Shown: piece after piece, positions 51,151 through 59,646 of the stretch
Numbering within the stretch: position 1 is the first letter of the stretch
Layout: the number at the start of each line of letters is the position of its first letter
Translations under genes and position numbers: made by a program
The notes under the pieces: model-generated
What the model was told of the DNA's origin: nothing
What the model saw: only the letters and a program-made list of their open reading frames with translations
Database searches by the model: none
NCBI GenBank assembly: GCA_046347625.1
Contig: JAXMFU010000005.1
Coordinates: forward strand, 62,001-126,000
Length of the DNA stretch: 64,000 nucleotides
Origin: CAIMUS01 sp046347625
GTDB lineage: Bacteria; Pseudomonadota; Gammaproteobacteria; Competibacterales; Competibacteraceae
Reading direction: 5' to 3'

Positions 51151-51447
51151 ATGAAAGCACAAGAGTTGATCCGTCGCCGTGTGGATGTAGCTGAAAATGC
51201 TTTCGCTGAGGTAGTGGTGTGGCAGGTTTCACCGCCGGTACCGGGGAGCGTACATAGTTTCAAGTATCGCCTGGCGTTCGTGGTTGATGGTGTCTGTGTA
51301 CTGCGCTATGACAACGAAGCAGGCAAGGGCGATCACCGCCACATTGGCGATGCGGAGTCGCCTTATGTGTTTTCGACCCCCCGCCAGTTGATGGCGGATT
51401 TCTTCAACGAAGTGATGAGGTGGCGCCTTGAACATGGTGACGATTGA
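51151..51447 (+). CDS. TumE-type toxin
   Basis: 98 residues from ATG 51151; ATG 51142 (MSNMKAQ) is an alternative. The sequence fits the TumE (DUF6516) family of TumE/TumA toxin-antitoxin pairs: AFAEVVVWQVSPPVPGSVHS, FKYRLAFV, RYDNEAGKGDHRH and SPYVFSTPRQLMADFF. The family is recognised as a toxin; its target is not settled in my knowledge. It overlaps the antitoxin gene by 14 bases. Confidence 0.82.
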   Translation: MKAQELIRRRVDVAENAFAEVVVWQVSPPVPGSVHSFKYRLAFVVDGVCVLRYDNEAGKGDHRHIGDAESPYVFSTPRQLMADFFNEVMRWRLEHGDD

Positions 51448-51775
51448 TGTCCGCTCGCTGGCGGATACCCTGGAAGATACCGCGATAACGATGGAGACGC
51501 TCACACCGTCGGCGCCGCGGATCAGCTTCGCATCTCCCGAATTGCTCTGGAAGGTGCTAACCGCGAAACGCTGGGCGATTCTGAAGGCGTTGACCGGCGC
51601 CGGACCGGTGACGATCCGCGAGGCGGCGCGACGGGTGGGGCGCGACGTGAAAGCGGTGCATGGCGACGTGCGGGTATTGCTGAATGCGGGGCTGTTGGAC
51701 AAAACCGAGGATGGTAAAAAAATTGTGTTCCCTTATGACGCTATCCACGTCGATTTCTTGCTGCAGGCGGCGTAG
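51434..51775 (+). CDS. TumA-like helix-turn-helix antitoxin
   Basis: 113 residues from ATG 51434. A winged-helix DNA-binding motif is visible: LTGAGPVTIREAARRVGRDV and KAVHGDVRVLLNAGLLDKTE, followed by KKIVFPYDAIHVDFLL. It follows the toxin, so this pair has toxin first, as in many TumE/TumA operons. It should repress the promoter at 51116-51143. Confidence 0.82.
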   Translation: MVTIDVRSLADTLEDTAITMETLTPSAPRISFASPELLWKVLTAKRWAILKALTGAGPVTIREAARRVGRDVKAVHGDVRVLLNAGLLDKTEDGKKIVFPYDAIHVDFLLQAA

Positions 51776-51809
51776 TGCCCCGATCGGCACCCGTCGGCCT
51801 GGGCTGGAA

Positions 51810-51956
51810 TCAGTCGGACAGATTTTTTAACCGCTCGGCCAGTCGGCCCAGTTCGGCCACCGAACCGACCTCCAGCTTGGCCATGAGTTGGGCGCACTGC
51901 GCCTTGACGGTGCGTTCCCCGATCCCCAACTCATCGGCAATCTGTTCAGAACGTGC
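51810..51956 (-). pseudogene. Relic of a LuxR/FixJ-type regulator, C-terminal helix-turn-helix only
   Basis: Reverse strand, ending at a real stop: RSEQIADELGIGERTVKAQC then AQLMAKLEVGSVAELGRLAE. This is the tail of a NarL/FixJ-family response regulator (recognition helix RTVKAQ, then KLEVGSVAEL). No receiver domain lies upstream, and the bases before it have no homology, so it is a fragment of a lost gene. The rest of the gap to 52060 has nothing else. Confidence 0.65.
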
Positions 51957-52060
51957 CGGGTCTCCCCGGCCATAGCCGCCACGAGCAGGAGACCGCCTAC
52001 GGCCAGGAGCCATGCGGACTTACCTCTCACGCCTCACGTCTCACCCTTACCCCTCACACT

Positions 52061-53641
52061 TCACCCCAGCAAGGTCCGATAGTACGGAAGATACTGATAA
52101 AGCCAGGTTTCGGTCAACGTCCGATCGCCCAGGCGTAGATACGCGCGGATATCCACGGGATTCATATTCTCCGGCTCGATATCGAAAAACGCCCGCCACT
52201 GCTTGGTTCCCATGACCTGGGTGACATTTTCCTCCTCGACTTTGCCGCTCGATGCCGTCAGCACCAACTGGACCGGTGCTTTCTCGTCGAGTTGCTCCAG
52301 CGGTCCCCCGGCAAAATCGATCACGATCCTGCTCTTGTTGGGTGGCGGATGCCTGAGTCCCGCAACCCCACCTCTACCGAAATAAGTTCCTATCACCCGA
52401 CCGAGATTCGGCCAATAAGGATCATTGGCCACCCAGTACAGGCGATACTTAAAGGTCCAGGTGGAACCGGCCTGGATGGGGGCTTTCGGTACCCAATAGG
52501 CGACGATGTTATCATCGACCTCGATATCGGTCGGGATTTCGACAAGCTGCACGGCGCCCTCGCCCCACGGCTCCAGCGGCTCGACCCACAGGCTGGGCCG
52601 CTTATCATAGAACGAGTCGATGTCCAGATAGTGCGCGAAATCCCGATCGCGCTGGAGCAGACCAAAGCCCTTGGGGTTATTATCGAAGAAGGAACTGGTC
52701 TGGACGAAGGGTGGATTGTTGAGCGGTCGCCAGATGCGCTCGCCGGCCCCCGTCCATATCGCCAGCCCATCGCTGTCATGAATTTCGGGGCGCCAATCCT
52801 TCGATTGCATGTGATTGGTTTCCGAATACCAGAACATGCTGGTCATCGGGGCGATCCCCAGGCGCGGAATCGCCGTTCGTGGAAACAGGACGGCTTCAAT
52901 GTCCATGGTCACCTTTCCGCTATAGGCCGCCTGCATACGATAGGCGCCGCTGAGGCTGGGGCCATCCAGCAAGGCGTAAATCAGCAAAGCCTTGGGATCC
53001 TGTGCCGGCTCCAGCCAGAAGCTGATAAAGTAAGGAAATTCTTCGGGCGTCGGTAGCCCTGTGCCGACGGCAATGCCCCGCGCCGACAACCCCCACTGAT
53101 CCAGTTCCCCCGGACTGCGAAAATAGGATGCCCCCAGAAAAGCCAGCCATTCCCGCTCTTTTCCGCCCGCCTCCCGCACCCGAAAGCCGGCAAAACCCAG
53201 ATCGTCCGGCAAAGTCGCCGCAAAGTCGGTCTTACCGAAGGTAAACAGCCGGGGCGAATAATGAATCTCCCGCGCCATCCCCTCTTTTACCAGATACATC
53301 TTCACCGGCACCTGGAACAGCTTACCCTGGTGAAAGAACTGCACGGCGTAAGGCCCTTCCTTGGCCCAGAGCGAGGCTTCCGGTCGAAAGCGGATCTGCC
53401 GATAGGCGTCGTAATCGATTCTTTCCAGAATATCGGCATGAGCCGTGACCGGTATGTGATAAGGGCGCGAGGCCAATTGCCGGGCCTGCTCCTTGAGTCC
53501 ATCGAAACTGAAGGGCTGGGCGGGCCCCAGATCCAGGGCGATGGTCGATTCCTCGGCGCGAACCTCACGGCCAAGGTAGCGTAACCAAGGGGAAAGCAAC
53601 GCACCCGCCAGAAAAGTTCGTCGCGTGATACCGAGCTTCAT
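52061..53641 (-). CDS. OpgD/MdoD-like periplasmic glucan protein, copy 1
   Basis: 526 residues from ATG 53641. The Tat signal ITRRTFLAGALL carries the twin-arginine motif and is followed by a hydrophobic stretch, so export is by the Tat system (tatABC lies at 25-27 kb). Family regions: YHIPVTAHADILERIDYDAY, SPRLFTFGKTDFAATLPDDL, GFAGFRV, WLAFLGASYFRSPGELDQWG and FISFWLEP, typical of MdoG/MdoD. In E. coli OpgD controls the structure of osmoregulated periplasmic glucans made by OpgH; the glucosyltransferase OpgH is not seen in this window. It follows copy 2 directly on the same strand. Confidence 0.88.
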   Translation of the reverse strand: MKLGITRRTFLAGALLSPWLRYLGREVRAEESTIALDLGPAQPFSFDGLKEQARQLASRPYHIPVTAHADILERIDYDAYRQIRFRPEASLWAKEGPYAVQFFHQGKLFQVPVKMYLVKEGMAREIHYSPRLFTFGKTDFAATLPDDLGFAGFRVREAGGKEREWLAFLGASYFRSPGELDQWGLSARGIAVGTGLPTPEEFPYFISFWLEPAQDPKALLIYALLDGPSLSGAYRMQAAYSGKVTMDIEAVLFPRTAIPRLGIAPMTSMFWYSETNHMQSKDWRPEIHDSDGLAIWTGAGERIWRPLNNPPFVQTSSFFDNNPKGFGLLQRDRDFAHYLDIDSFYDKRPSLWVEPLEPWGEGAVQLVEIPTDIEVDDNIVAYWVPKAPIQAGSTWTFKYRLYWVANDPYWPNLGRVIGTYFGRGGVAGLRHPPPNKSRIVIDFAGGPLEQLDEKAPVQLVLTASSGKVEEENVTQVMGTKQWRAFFDIEPENMNPVDIRAYLRLGDRTLTETWLYQYLPYYRTLLG

Positions 53642-53705
53642 GGTCAAGATATACCCCCAATAAGAGTCACAGGACTGACAACGCCGATCGTCGTCAGGAT
53701 CGATC

Positions 53706-55283
53706 TCAGCTTGATACCGGCCGGGGAACGAACTGATACAACCAGGTCTCCGACAGCGCCTGATCGTTCAGGCGCAGGTAAGCGCGCAGGTCCAGGGGTT
53801 CCGCGCCTTCCAATTCGATATCGAAGTTCCCCCGCCAACGTCGGGTGCCCGCTACTTGAAAGGCGCCCGGATTACGCAGGCTCCCACGGGTGGTGCCGGC
53901 CACCAGCTTGACGGGCGCCTGCTTGTCGAGTTGTTCCAGCGGTCCTCCGGCAAAATCGATGGCGAACCAGGCTTTATGCTCCGGTCGCGCCGGCGTCTTA
54001 GGAATCGTGGTCCAACCCATGCGGGTGGCGATCACCCGACCGCGGTCAGGTAAATAGGGTTCATCGGCCAGCCAATGCAGACGATATTTAAAGGTCCTGG
54101 AAGTACCGGCTTGGGCGGGCGCTTGTGGCATCCAGTAAGCAACGATGTTATCGCTGATTTCGTAGTTGGTCGGAATTTCGATGAGTTGTACCACCCCTTC
54201 TCCCCAAGGTTCCAGCGGTTCCACCCAGAGCGTGGGACGCCGCTCATAAAAGACGAGATCATCCTGATAATTTTCGAAATTCCGATCCCGCTGCGACAAC
54301 CCGAATCCCCTGGGATTGTTATCGACAAAGGAATTGGTCTGCACGAAGGGTGGGTTATTGAGCGGTCGCCAGATGCGTTCGCCGGCTCCGGTCCACAGGG
54401 CCAGACCATCGCTGTCATGAACTTCCGGGCGCCAGTCCCAGGTAGGTTGATGGTTGGTCTCGGAAAACCAGAACATGCTGGTCAACGGCGCGACCCCCAA
54501 CCGGCGGATGTTCGAACGAAAGAACAAGACCGCCTCGATATCCATGATCGCGCGCTCCTGGCGGAGCGCCTCGATCCGATAGGCGCCGGTAAGGCTGGGT
54601 CCCTCCAGCAGGGCGTAGATCATGATCGCCTGGGGATTGGCCGCCGATTCCAGCCAGAAATTGGTAAAGCGTGGGAATTCCTCCGGCGTTGGCAGAGCGG
54701 TATCGATGGCGATACCCCGGGCCGAGATACCGTACTGATCCAATTCCCCGGAACTGCGAAAATAAGAAGCGCCCAGAAAAGCCAGCCAATCCCGCTCGTC
54801 CGTTCTGGAATGCATCACCCGAAAGCCGGCAAAGCCCATGTCATCCGGTAGCGCCGCGGCGAAATCCGCCTTGCCAAAGGTGAACAGCCGGGATGAATAG
54901 CGCACTTCCCGCGCCGTCCCCCCCTGCACGGCATAAATCTTCACCGGCGTTGGAAACAGCCTTCCTAGATGGAAGAAGCGCACTGGATACGGTCCATCGC
55001 CCTGTTGCCAGAGCGCCGCCTCCGGTCGGCATTGGATTTCCAGATGGGCATCGTAATCGATCCTGTCCAGAATATCGGCATGACGGATCGAAGGCGCCTG
55101 GTAGGGTTGGGCGGCCAGTTGCCCGGCCCGCTCTTTGAGCCAGTCGAAAGTGAACGGTTGTGCCGGTCCCAGATCGAGCGCTGCCGGCTTTACCTCAGCC
55201 CATGCCTTCCGACCAAGGCAGGAAAGCCATGGCATAAGCAAGGCGCTGGTAAGAAACGAACGTCGGTTGATGGCATGCTTCAT
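53706..55283 (-). CDS. OpgD/MdoD-like periplasmic glucan protein, copy 2
   Basis: 525 residues. Tat signal INRRSFLTSALL. It shares most of its sequence with copy 1: LDLGPAQPFTFDWLKERAGQ, HADILDRIDYDAHLEIQ, RLFTFGKADFAAALPDDMGF, WLAFLGASYFRSSGELDQYG, LPTPEEFPRFTNFWLES. The tandem pair points to gene duplication and divergence; OpgG and OpgD are themselves paralogues, so one copy may fill the OpgG role, although both keep Tat signals. Followed after 64 bases by copy 1. No strong ribosome site. Confidence 0.88.
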   Translation of the reverse strand: MKHAINRRSFLTSALLMPWLSCLGRKAWAEVKPAALDLGPAQPFTFDWLKERAGQLAAQPYQAPSIRHADILDRIDYDAHLEIQCRPEAALWQQGDGPYPVRFFHLGRLFPTPVKIYAVQGGTAREVRYSSRLFTFGKADFAAALPDDMGFAGFRVMHSRTDERDWLAFLGASYFRSSGELDQYGISARGIAIDTALPTPEEFPRFTNFWLESAANPQAIMIYALLEGPSLTGAYRIEALRQERAIMDIEAVLFFRSNIRRLGVAPLTSMFWFSETNHQPTWDWRPEVHDSDGLALWTGAGERIWRPLNNPPFVQTNSFVDNNPRGFGLSQRDRNFENYQDDLVFYERRPTLWVEPLEPWGEGVVQLIEIPTNYEISDNIVAYWMPQAPAQAGTSRTFKYRLHWLADEPYLPDRGRVIATRMGWTTIPKTPARPEHKAWFAIDFAGGPLEQLDKQAPVKLVAGTTRGSLRNPGAFQVAGTRRWRGNFDIELEGAEPLDLRAYLRLNDQALSETWLYQFVPRPVSS

Positions 55284-55375
55284 GATTAAGCACTTATTTC
55301 GCCAAGCCCGCCGGGCTTTATGCTTGCTGCCGCGGCGCTGGCAGGAGGGTTATAGGCGGTAGAGAGTACTGTTAC

Positions 55376-56381
55376 GTGATGTGCAACTTTTCAGGTTAAG
55401 CAGTGACTACACCGTCTAACTGTAACGGCTCGCGACCCTGTTGGATGTTGAGCCAGATGCCAATCGTATGCGCCAAGAGCTTGCGGGTCACTTGGTTGGT
55501 CAGATGCCAGGCATCGCGTGCCCGCGTTTTCGCCAACCCAAAACGTTGTTCCAGTTGGCTAATCACGGTTTCAACCCGCTTGCGGACCCGCCGTAAGAGC
55601 TTTAACCACCAGCGCGGCCGCGACTCGATCATGTTCTTCCGCACGGGGGTTTGCAGGTCGATCCCCACGGCTTCACAATCCGCTTTGAATTGAGGGCGGA
55701 TATATCCTTTGTCACCCAGGAGCACCCCGATAATCGCCTGCAAGACCTCATAGGCAGAATCGCGCTCATCCACATGGGCCGCCGTGATCGTGATCCCGAC
55801 CACCACACCCCGCGGATCAATCAGTACGTTCGCTTTCAACCCGTAGTAGTGCTCATCCTTGGCCGCGCAGTAGCCGTAGTCAGCTTCACCTTTCAGGTTC
55901 TGGCTGCGCGGGGCGCGCACCACGTGGCACACCTTAAGCGGGAACCCGTCGATAATATGGCAGTCTGCCGTATCTGCCCCCAGTTCCGTCACCAACTGCT
56001 GATGTAACAGCTGCTTCACTCGCCAGAGATTGGCGGCTTGGCGCACAAAGGTACTTCGATCCCCCAAGCCAGGAAACCAAGCCGCCCAGTGCTGCTTGAA
56101 GTATTCCCAAATGGCTTCATCGCCCTCATAACCCAGAAATTCACCCACAATCTCCATCGTGATCACTTCGCTGTCCCGTAAGCGGGGAGCAAAACCGCGG
56201 GTACGGAGCTTCACGCCAGCGGTCACTTTTTCGAGCCCTAGCTCCACCCAACAAAACACGGTAATGATAAACTCATCTATTGGCATGGCTATCGTCCTCT
56301 GGGTTGGGAGGCTAGAGATTCTCTCAACTTACGGCGATAGTTGTGCCGCTTCAAGATCTACTTGGTAAAGTTGCACATCAG
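55376..56381. mobile_element. IS982-type insertion sequence
   Basis: 1,006-bp element. Ends are TGATGTGCAACTTT at 55377 and AAAGTTGCACATCA at 56367-56380 (exact 14-bp inverted repeat). GTTAC occurs on both sides (55371-55375 and 56382-56386), consistent with a 5-bp target duplication. The transposase fills the inside. It has inserted about 90 bases before the start of the second opgD-like gene, and is apparently intact. Confidence 0.88.
55396..56286 (-). CDS. IS982-family transposase
   Basis: 296 residues: DEFIITVFCWVELGLEKVTA, LRDSEVITMEIVGEFLGYEG, GLGDRSTFVRQAANLWRVKQ, DCHIIDGFPLKVCHVVRAPR (first Asp of the catalytic triad), GVVVGITITAAHVDERDSA, LLGDKGYIRPQF (second Asp) and RVRKRVETVISQLEQRFGLA with the final Glu. 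This DDE arrangement and the DGFP phrase are typical of IS982. Frame intact, with all three acidic residues, so the element may be mobile. Confidence 0.93.
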   Translation of the reverse strand: MPIDEFIITVFCWVELGLEKVTAGVKLRTRGFAPRLRDSEVITMEIVGEFLGYEGDEAIWEYFKQHWAAWFPGLGDRSTFVRQAANLWRVKQLLHQQLVTELGADTADCHIIDGFPLKVCHVVRAPRSQNLKGEADYGYCAAKDEHYYGLKANVLIDPRGVVVGITITAAHVDERDSAYEVLQAIIGVLLGDKGYIRPQFKADCEAVGIDLQTPVRKNMIESRPRWWLKLLRRVRKRVETVISQLEQRFGLAKTRARDAWHLTNQVTRKLLAHTIGIWLNIQQGREPLQLDGVVTA

Positions 56382-56520
56382 GTTACTGTTGTTAACGGCC
56401 ATACAATAAGAAAAGTATAGCATGGCAAAGACGTACAGGCTCCGCGGATTGAAACAATGATAATGCCACCGGGTTTGTTAGACCCATTCTGTTGGGGTTT
56501 TAATGTAAACCGTGTAAACC

Positions 56521-56587
56521 GTAGGGTGGGCATGGCCCACCTTCTGTAGCGAAATCAAAATGATAAGGTGGGCCATGCCCACCCTAC
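56521..56587. repeat. Perfect 23-bp inverted repeat
   Basis: GTAGGGTGGGCATGGCCCAC (plus CTT) is exactly inverted at 56565-56587, with a 21-base loop. Family B member. It lies in a gene-free stretch (56382-56779); the rest holds an open but unsupported frame on the forward strand. Confidence 0.9.
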
Positions 56588-56779
56588 CCGGTGTTTTTAA
56601 GTCCAAAACTCACTCAGATTTGGTATTACCCGGTTGGACAGAGCGAGGGGTTTACCGAGAGGGAAGGGGATCGATAGGGGCGTCGGAGGTTGCTTGGCGG
56701 GCTAGGGGCGTCGGTGTGGAACTGGCAAGGTGGCGAAGGACGCCGATGGTCCCGGCGTCCTTCGATAAAACGACCGGGA

Positions 56780-56992
56780 TCAGCCGCCAGACCCTGCTCC
56801 AAGGTCGGGCGCATTGCGGGCGACCACCGCAGTGGTCTTTGAGGCCGCCTGCATCGCGGCCGCTGTATCTACCGCGACCGCGTTACTGATCGTGGTGGCC
56901 AGGATGGAAAGTGTCAGGACAATCGTCGCCAGAATGGAGGCCGGCAACAAGGCGATTTTCAACAGGTTGACATCGTTGGTGCGTACGTTCAT
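56780..56992 (-). CDS. Small membrane-associated peptide of unknown function
   Basis: 70 residues from ATG 56992, preceded by GAGGA at 8 bases and by a good promoter 56 bases upstream, which support it as a real gene despite its size. The middle (IALLPASILATIVLTLSILA) is a hydrophobic segment, followed by an Ala-rich tail (VAVDTAAAMQAASKTTAVVA) and GAGSGG. It could be a membrane peptide or a secreted Ala-rich peptide after cleavage. No family known. Confidence 0.6.
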   Translation of the reverse strand: MNVRTNDVNLLKIALLPASILATIVLTLSILATTISNAVAVDTAAAMQAASKTTAVVARNAPDLGAGSGG

Positions 56993-57047
56993 GAGTATGT
57001 CCTCGTGGTGGTAACCGAAACGACAAGCTTGTTTAAGCTTTGTCCAC

Positions 57048-57076
57048 ATGTTAGAACGTTGCACAAAGTTTGTCAA
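57048..57076 (-). promoter_or_regulatory. Promoter for the small peptide gene
   Basis: Reverse strand: perfect TTGACA (57076-57071), exactly 17 bases, TAACAT (57053-57048). Transcription should start near 57041, giving a leader of about 50 bases. The region is AT-rich, unlike its surroundings. Confidence 0.65.
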
Positions 57077-57135
57077 TATATTTTCATGGACATGTTTAAA
57101 ATTTTTTGGGCAACTGCAGAGCGGACGCTACGGCT

Positions 57136-57552
57136 TCATTCCGAGCGCGAGATAGTTTCCTTATCCGCCACTGCCGGCAAGGCACAAACGCCGTCCCGAC
57201 AACGCCGCTGGAACCGCCGGCGGGCGAAGCGGTTATAGAGGCGCTCCAGCGGTGGCAACAAACCCAGCCCATATAGCCAGCGGGCAAGCACCCGATAGTA
57301 GGGTAATTCCGACCAGACAATGGCGAAAGCCGCAGCGCCGGTGGCCATCCAGCCATCTCGATGCAGGACATGCAGGCGCGCCATCGCCGTGTCCAGGCTA
57401 ATGCCGAATGCCTGTAGCAGGCTGGCATCGCGGCTGATATCCGCCCATTCGATCCGTCCGGCGGTGTCCAGGCGCTGGTAGTGCTCGATTTCGCGGCGGC
57501 AGAGCGGACAGCCGCCGTCATAAAACATAATGGTTTTAGGCAGATTCATCAT
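57136..57552 (-). CDS. DCC-family (DUF393) thiol-disulfide oxidoreductase-like protein
   Basis: 138 residues with the family motif MFYDGGCPLCRREIEHY: Asp-Cys-x-x-Cys at the N-terminus, as in DUF393 proteins related to thioredoxin folds. The conserved HVLHRDGWMATGAAAFAIVW and the basic C-terminus (RFARRRFQRRCRDGVCALP, with an extra Cys pair) are present. No signal peptide. The exact redox partner is unknown. It starts 134 bases after the hflD stop, on the same strand. Confidence 0.85.
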   Translation of the reverse strand: MMNLPKTIMFYDGGCPLCRREIEHYQRLDTAGRIEWADISRDASLLQAFGISLDTAMARLHVLHRDGWMATGAAAFAIVWSELPYYRVLARWLYGLGLLPPLERLYNRFARRRFQRRCRDGVCALPAVADKETISRSE

Positions 57553-57685
57553 AGCCTCCTTGACATCGGTTCGAGTCCGGCGGTCGGGCTTAATGGAACA
57601 TACTTAAAGTTGTCTATGTTTTGTTTTAGACAGTAAAGTCGATAATAGTTTTCTTGGCGCAATGCCGATGTCCGGGCCGGGAATC

Positions 57686-58333
57686 TCACGACAACCTGGC
57701 CAGCAAGCGTCGGCCCTCCGCCAGCAGCGCGGTACGTCTGAACAGCAGAGTCAGCCGACCGCCTCCTTTCTGCCGCCACAGTACCGCCGCCCGAATACCG
57801 GCCAGCAGCAGGGCGCGGATACGGCTCTGATTGGCCGGGTTAGTCAGATACAGCGGCTTGCCGTTCACCAGAATCCGTGGCGCCAGTGTGCTGACCGTGG
57901 TGGTATACAACTCGGCAAAATCGGCCGCCAGCCTATCCAATTCCGTCAAGTCGGCCGGCAGGGCCGGATCGGTACCGGCAACCTGCTGCAGCCGGGCCAG
58001 GTTGCTCTCGATTCCGGTACGGATTTTCTGCAACAGCTCCGGCCGCTTAGCGAGCTTGCGTTCCAACACCAGCAGATTGATCACATACCGGGTGATCTCC
58101 ATATCGCGGGGGTACTGCAGATGGTCGCACAGCAGGCGCAAACCCAGGTGCAGATTGGCCATCCCCCCATAGACGGCTTCACTGCTGTCGGCATCGATTT
58201 TAAGCAGGCTGCCAAGACAGGCGGCGAAAGCACCGCAGTCCATCTGTCCGGTCGTTGCAATCGAGCGTACCAGGCTGCTCGCCTGTAACAACGCCGCCAG
58301 TGCAATCACCTGGTCATGATCGGTTCGGGACAT
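57686..58333 (-). CDS. hflD: HflD family protein
   Basis: 215 residues. HflD (YcfC) binds the inner membrane and in E. coli modulates phage lambda CII; here it is identified by length and by QVIALAALLQASSLVRSIAT, GGMANLHLGLRLLCDHLQY, MEITRYVINLLVLERKLAKR and RIRALLLAGIRAAVLWRQ. It lies 24 bases after mnmA, the conserved gene order in gamma-proteobacteria, so it is probably in the same operon. Confidence 0.93.
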   Translation of the reverse strand: MSRTDHDQVIALAALLQASSLVRSIATTGQMDCGAFAACLGSLLKIDADSSEAVYGGMANLHLGLRLLCDHLQYPRDMEITRYVINLLVLERKLAKRPELLQKIRTGIESNLARLQQVAGTDPALPADLTELDRLAADFAELYTTTVSTLAPRILVNGKPLYLTNPANQSRIRALLLAGIRAAVLWRQKGGGRLTLLFRRTALLAEGRRLLARLS

Positions 58334-58357
58334 AGGGTCACCTTACACGTGTACGGT

Positions 58358-59446
58358 TCAGTCGAAGGCCAGATCGATAATACCGCCCCCCAGACAGGCA
58401 TCGTCGGCATAGAAGACCACCGACTGACCGGGAGTCAGTGCCCGTTGTGGGACAGTAAAGCATACCTGGCAGCCGGCTGTATCCAACATTTCGATCGTAC
58501 AGGACTGATCGGGCTGACGATAACGGGTCTTGGCGTAACACGAGTAGGGTGCCGGTGGTGGGTTGCCTGCGATCCAATGCAACTGCGAAGCCCGCAAAAG
58601 CCGGTGAAATAGCAGCGGATGCTGGTTGCCCTGGGCAACGATCAGTCGGTTCGCGGCCAGATCTTTGTCCACCACATACCAAGGCTCCCCGGAATCGCCC
58701 GGTTTTCCACCGATACCCAGCCCTTGGCGCTGACCCAAGGTATAGAACATCGAACCCAGATGGCGACCCAGCCGTTCCCCACTAACACTGTAGATCTCAC
58801 CCGGTTGGGCCGGCAGATAATGGCCCAGGAATTCCCGAAACCGTCTCTCGCCGATAAAGCAAATACCGGTACTGTCTTGCTTGGCATAATTGCTCAGACC
58901 CGCCGCCTGCGCCAGTTCTCGGACTTGCTTTTTCGGCAAATCGCCGACTGGAAACAGGACTTTACAGAGGCGGGCTTGATCGAGAGTGTATAAAAAGTAA
59001 CTCTGGTCTTTGGCGAGGTCCGCTCCCTTGAGCAGGTACTGCCGACCCTGCTGTTGCAGACGGCGCGCATAATGCCCGGTAGCGATATAATCGGCTCCCA
59101 GGGTACGGGCATACTCCAGGAAGAGATCGAACTTGATCTCCCGGTTGCACAGAATATCGGGGTTGGGGGTGCGCCCCAGGCGGTATTCCTCGAGGAAATG
59201 GGTAAACACCCGTTCCCAGTAGTCCTGGCTGAAATTGACCGGGTGAAACGGGATGCCCAGCGTCTCACTGGCCTCGCGGGCATCTTCCAGATCTTCGCCG
59301 GCGGCGCAGTAACCGGGTTCAAAGGAGTCTTCCCAATTCTTCATGAATACGCCGTGGACTTCATAGCCCTGTTCCAGCAACAACAGGGCGGCAACAGCCG
59401 AGTCTACGCCCCCGGACATACCGACGATCACCCGCGGCTTACTCAT
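58358..59446 (-). CDS. mnmA: tRNA 2-thiouridylase MnmA
   Basis: ATP-dependent thiolation of U34 in tRNAs for Lys, Glu and Gln, with sulfur from the Tus relay. 362 residues from ATG 59446 (MSKPRVIVGMSGGVDSAVAA); the longer frame is not supported. PP-loop is GMSGGVDSAVA. The catalytic Cys pair is in ILCNREIKFDLF and STGICFIGERRFREFL. YYWER-type contacts and the C-terminal domain follow. No clear ribosome site. First gene before hflD. Confidence 0.97.
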   Translation of the reverse strand: MSKPRVIVGMSGGVDSAVAALLLLEQGYEVHGVFMKNWEDSFEPGYCAAGEDLEDAREASETLGIPFHPVNFSQDYWERVFTHFLEEYRLGRTPNPDILCNREIKFDLFLEYARTLGADYIATGHYARRLQQQGRQYLLKGADLAKDQSYFLYTLDQARLCKVLFPVGDLPKKQVRELAQAAGLSNYAKQDSTGICFIGERRFREFLGHYLPAQPGEIYSVSGERLGRHLGSMFYTLGQRQGLGIGGKPGDSGEPWYVVDKDLAANRLIVAQGNQHPLLFHRLLRASQLHWIAGNPPPAPYSCYAKTRYRQPDQSCTIEMLDTAGCQVCFTVPQRALTPGQSVVFYADDACLGGGIIDLAFD

Positions 59447-59646
59447 GGTAGTGGAAAAATTTTCGTAGTGTATCAATGGGGTCGAGACAGCGTGACGATT
59501 AAAGCTTGATCTATTACCGGCGCTTTTAGTATAGATATGCAAAGTCTTCAGGAAAGACCGACAATATCCACCAGGGTTCCCAACCAGGGTCTCTCAAGGC
59601 TTTTTAAATTTAAGGTTTAAACCAGGGTCCCGAAAATAGCAGAACC

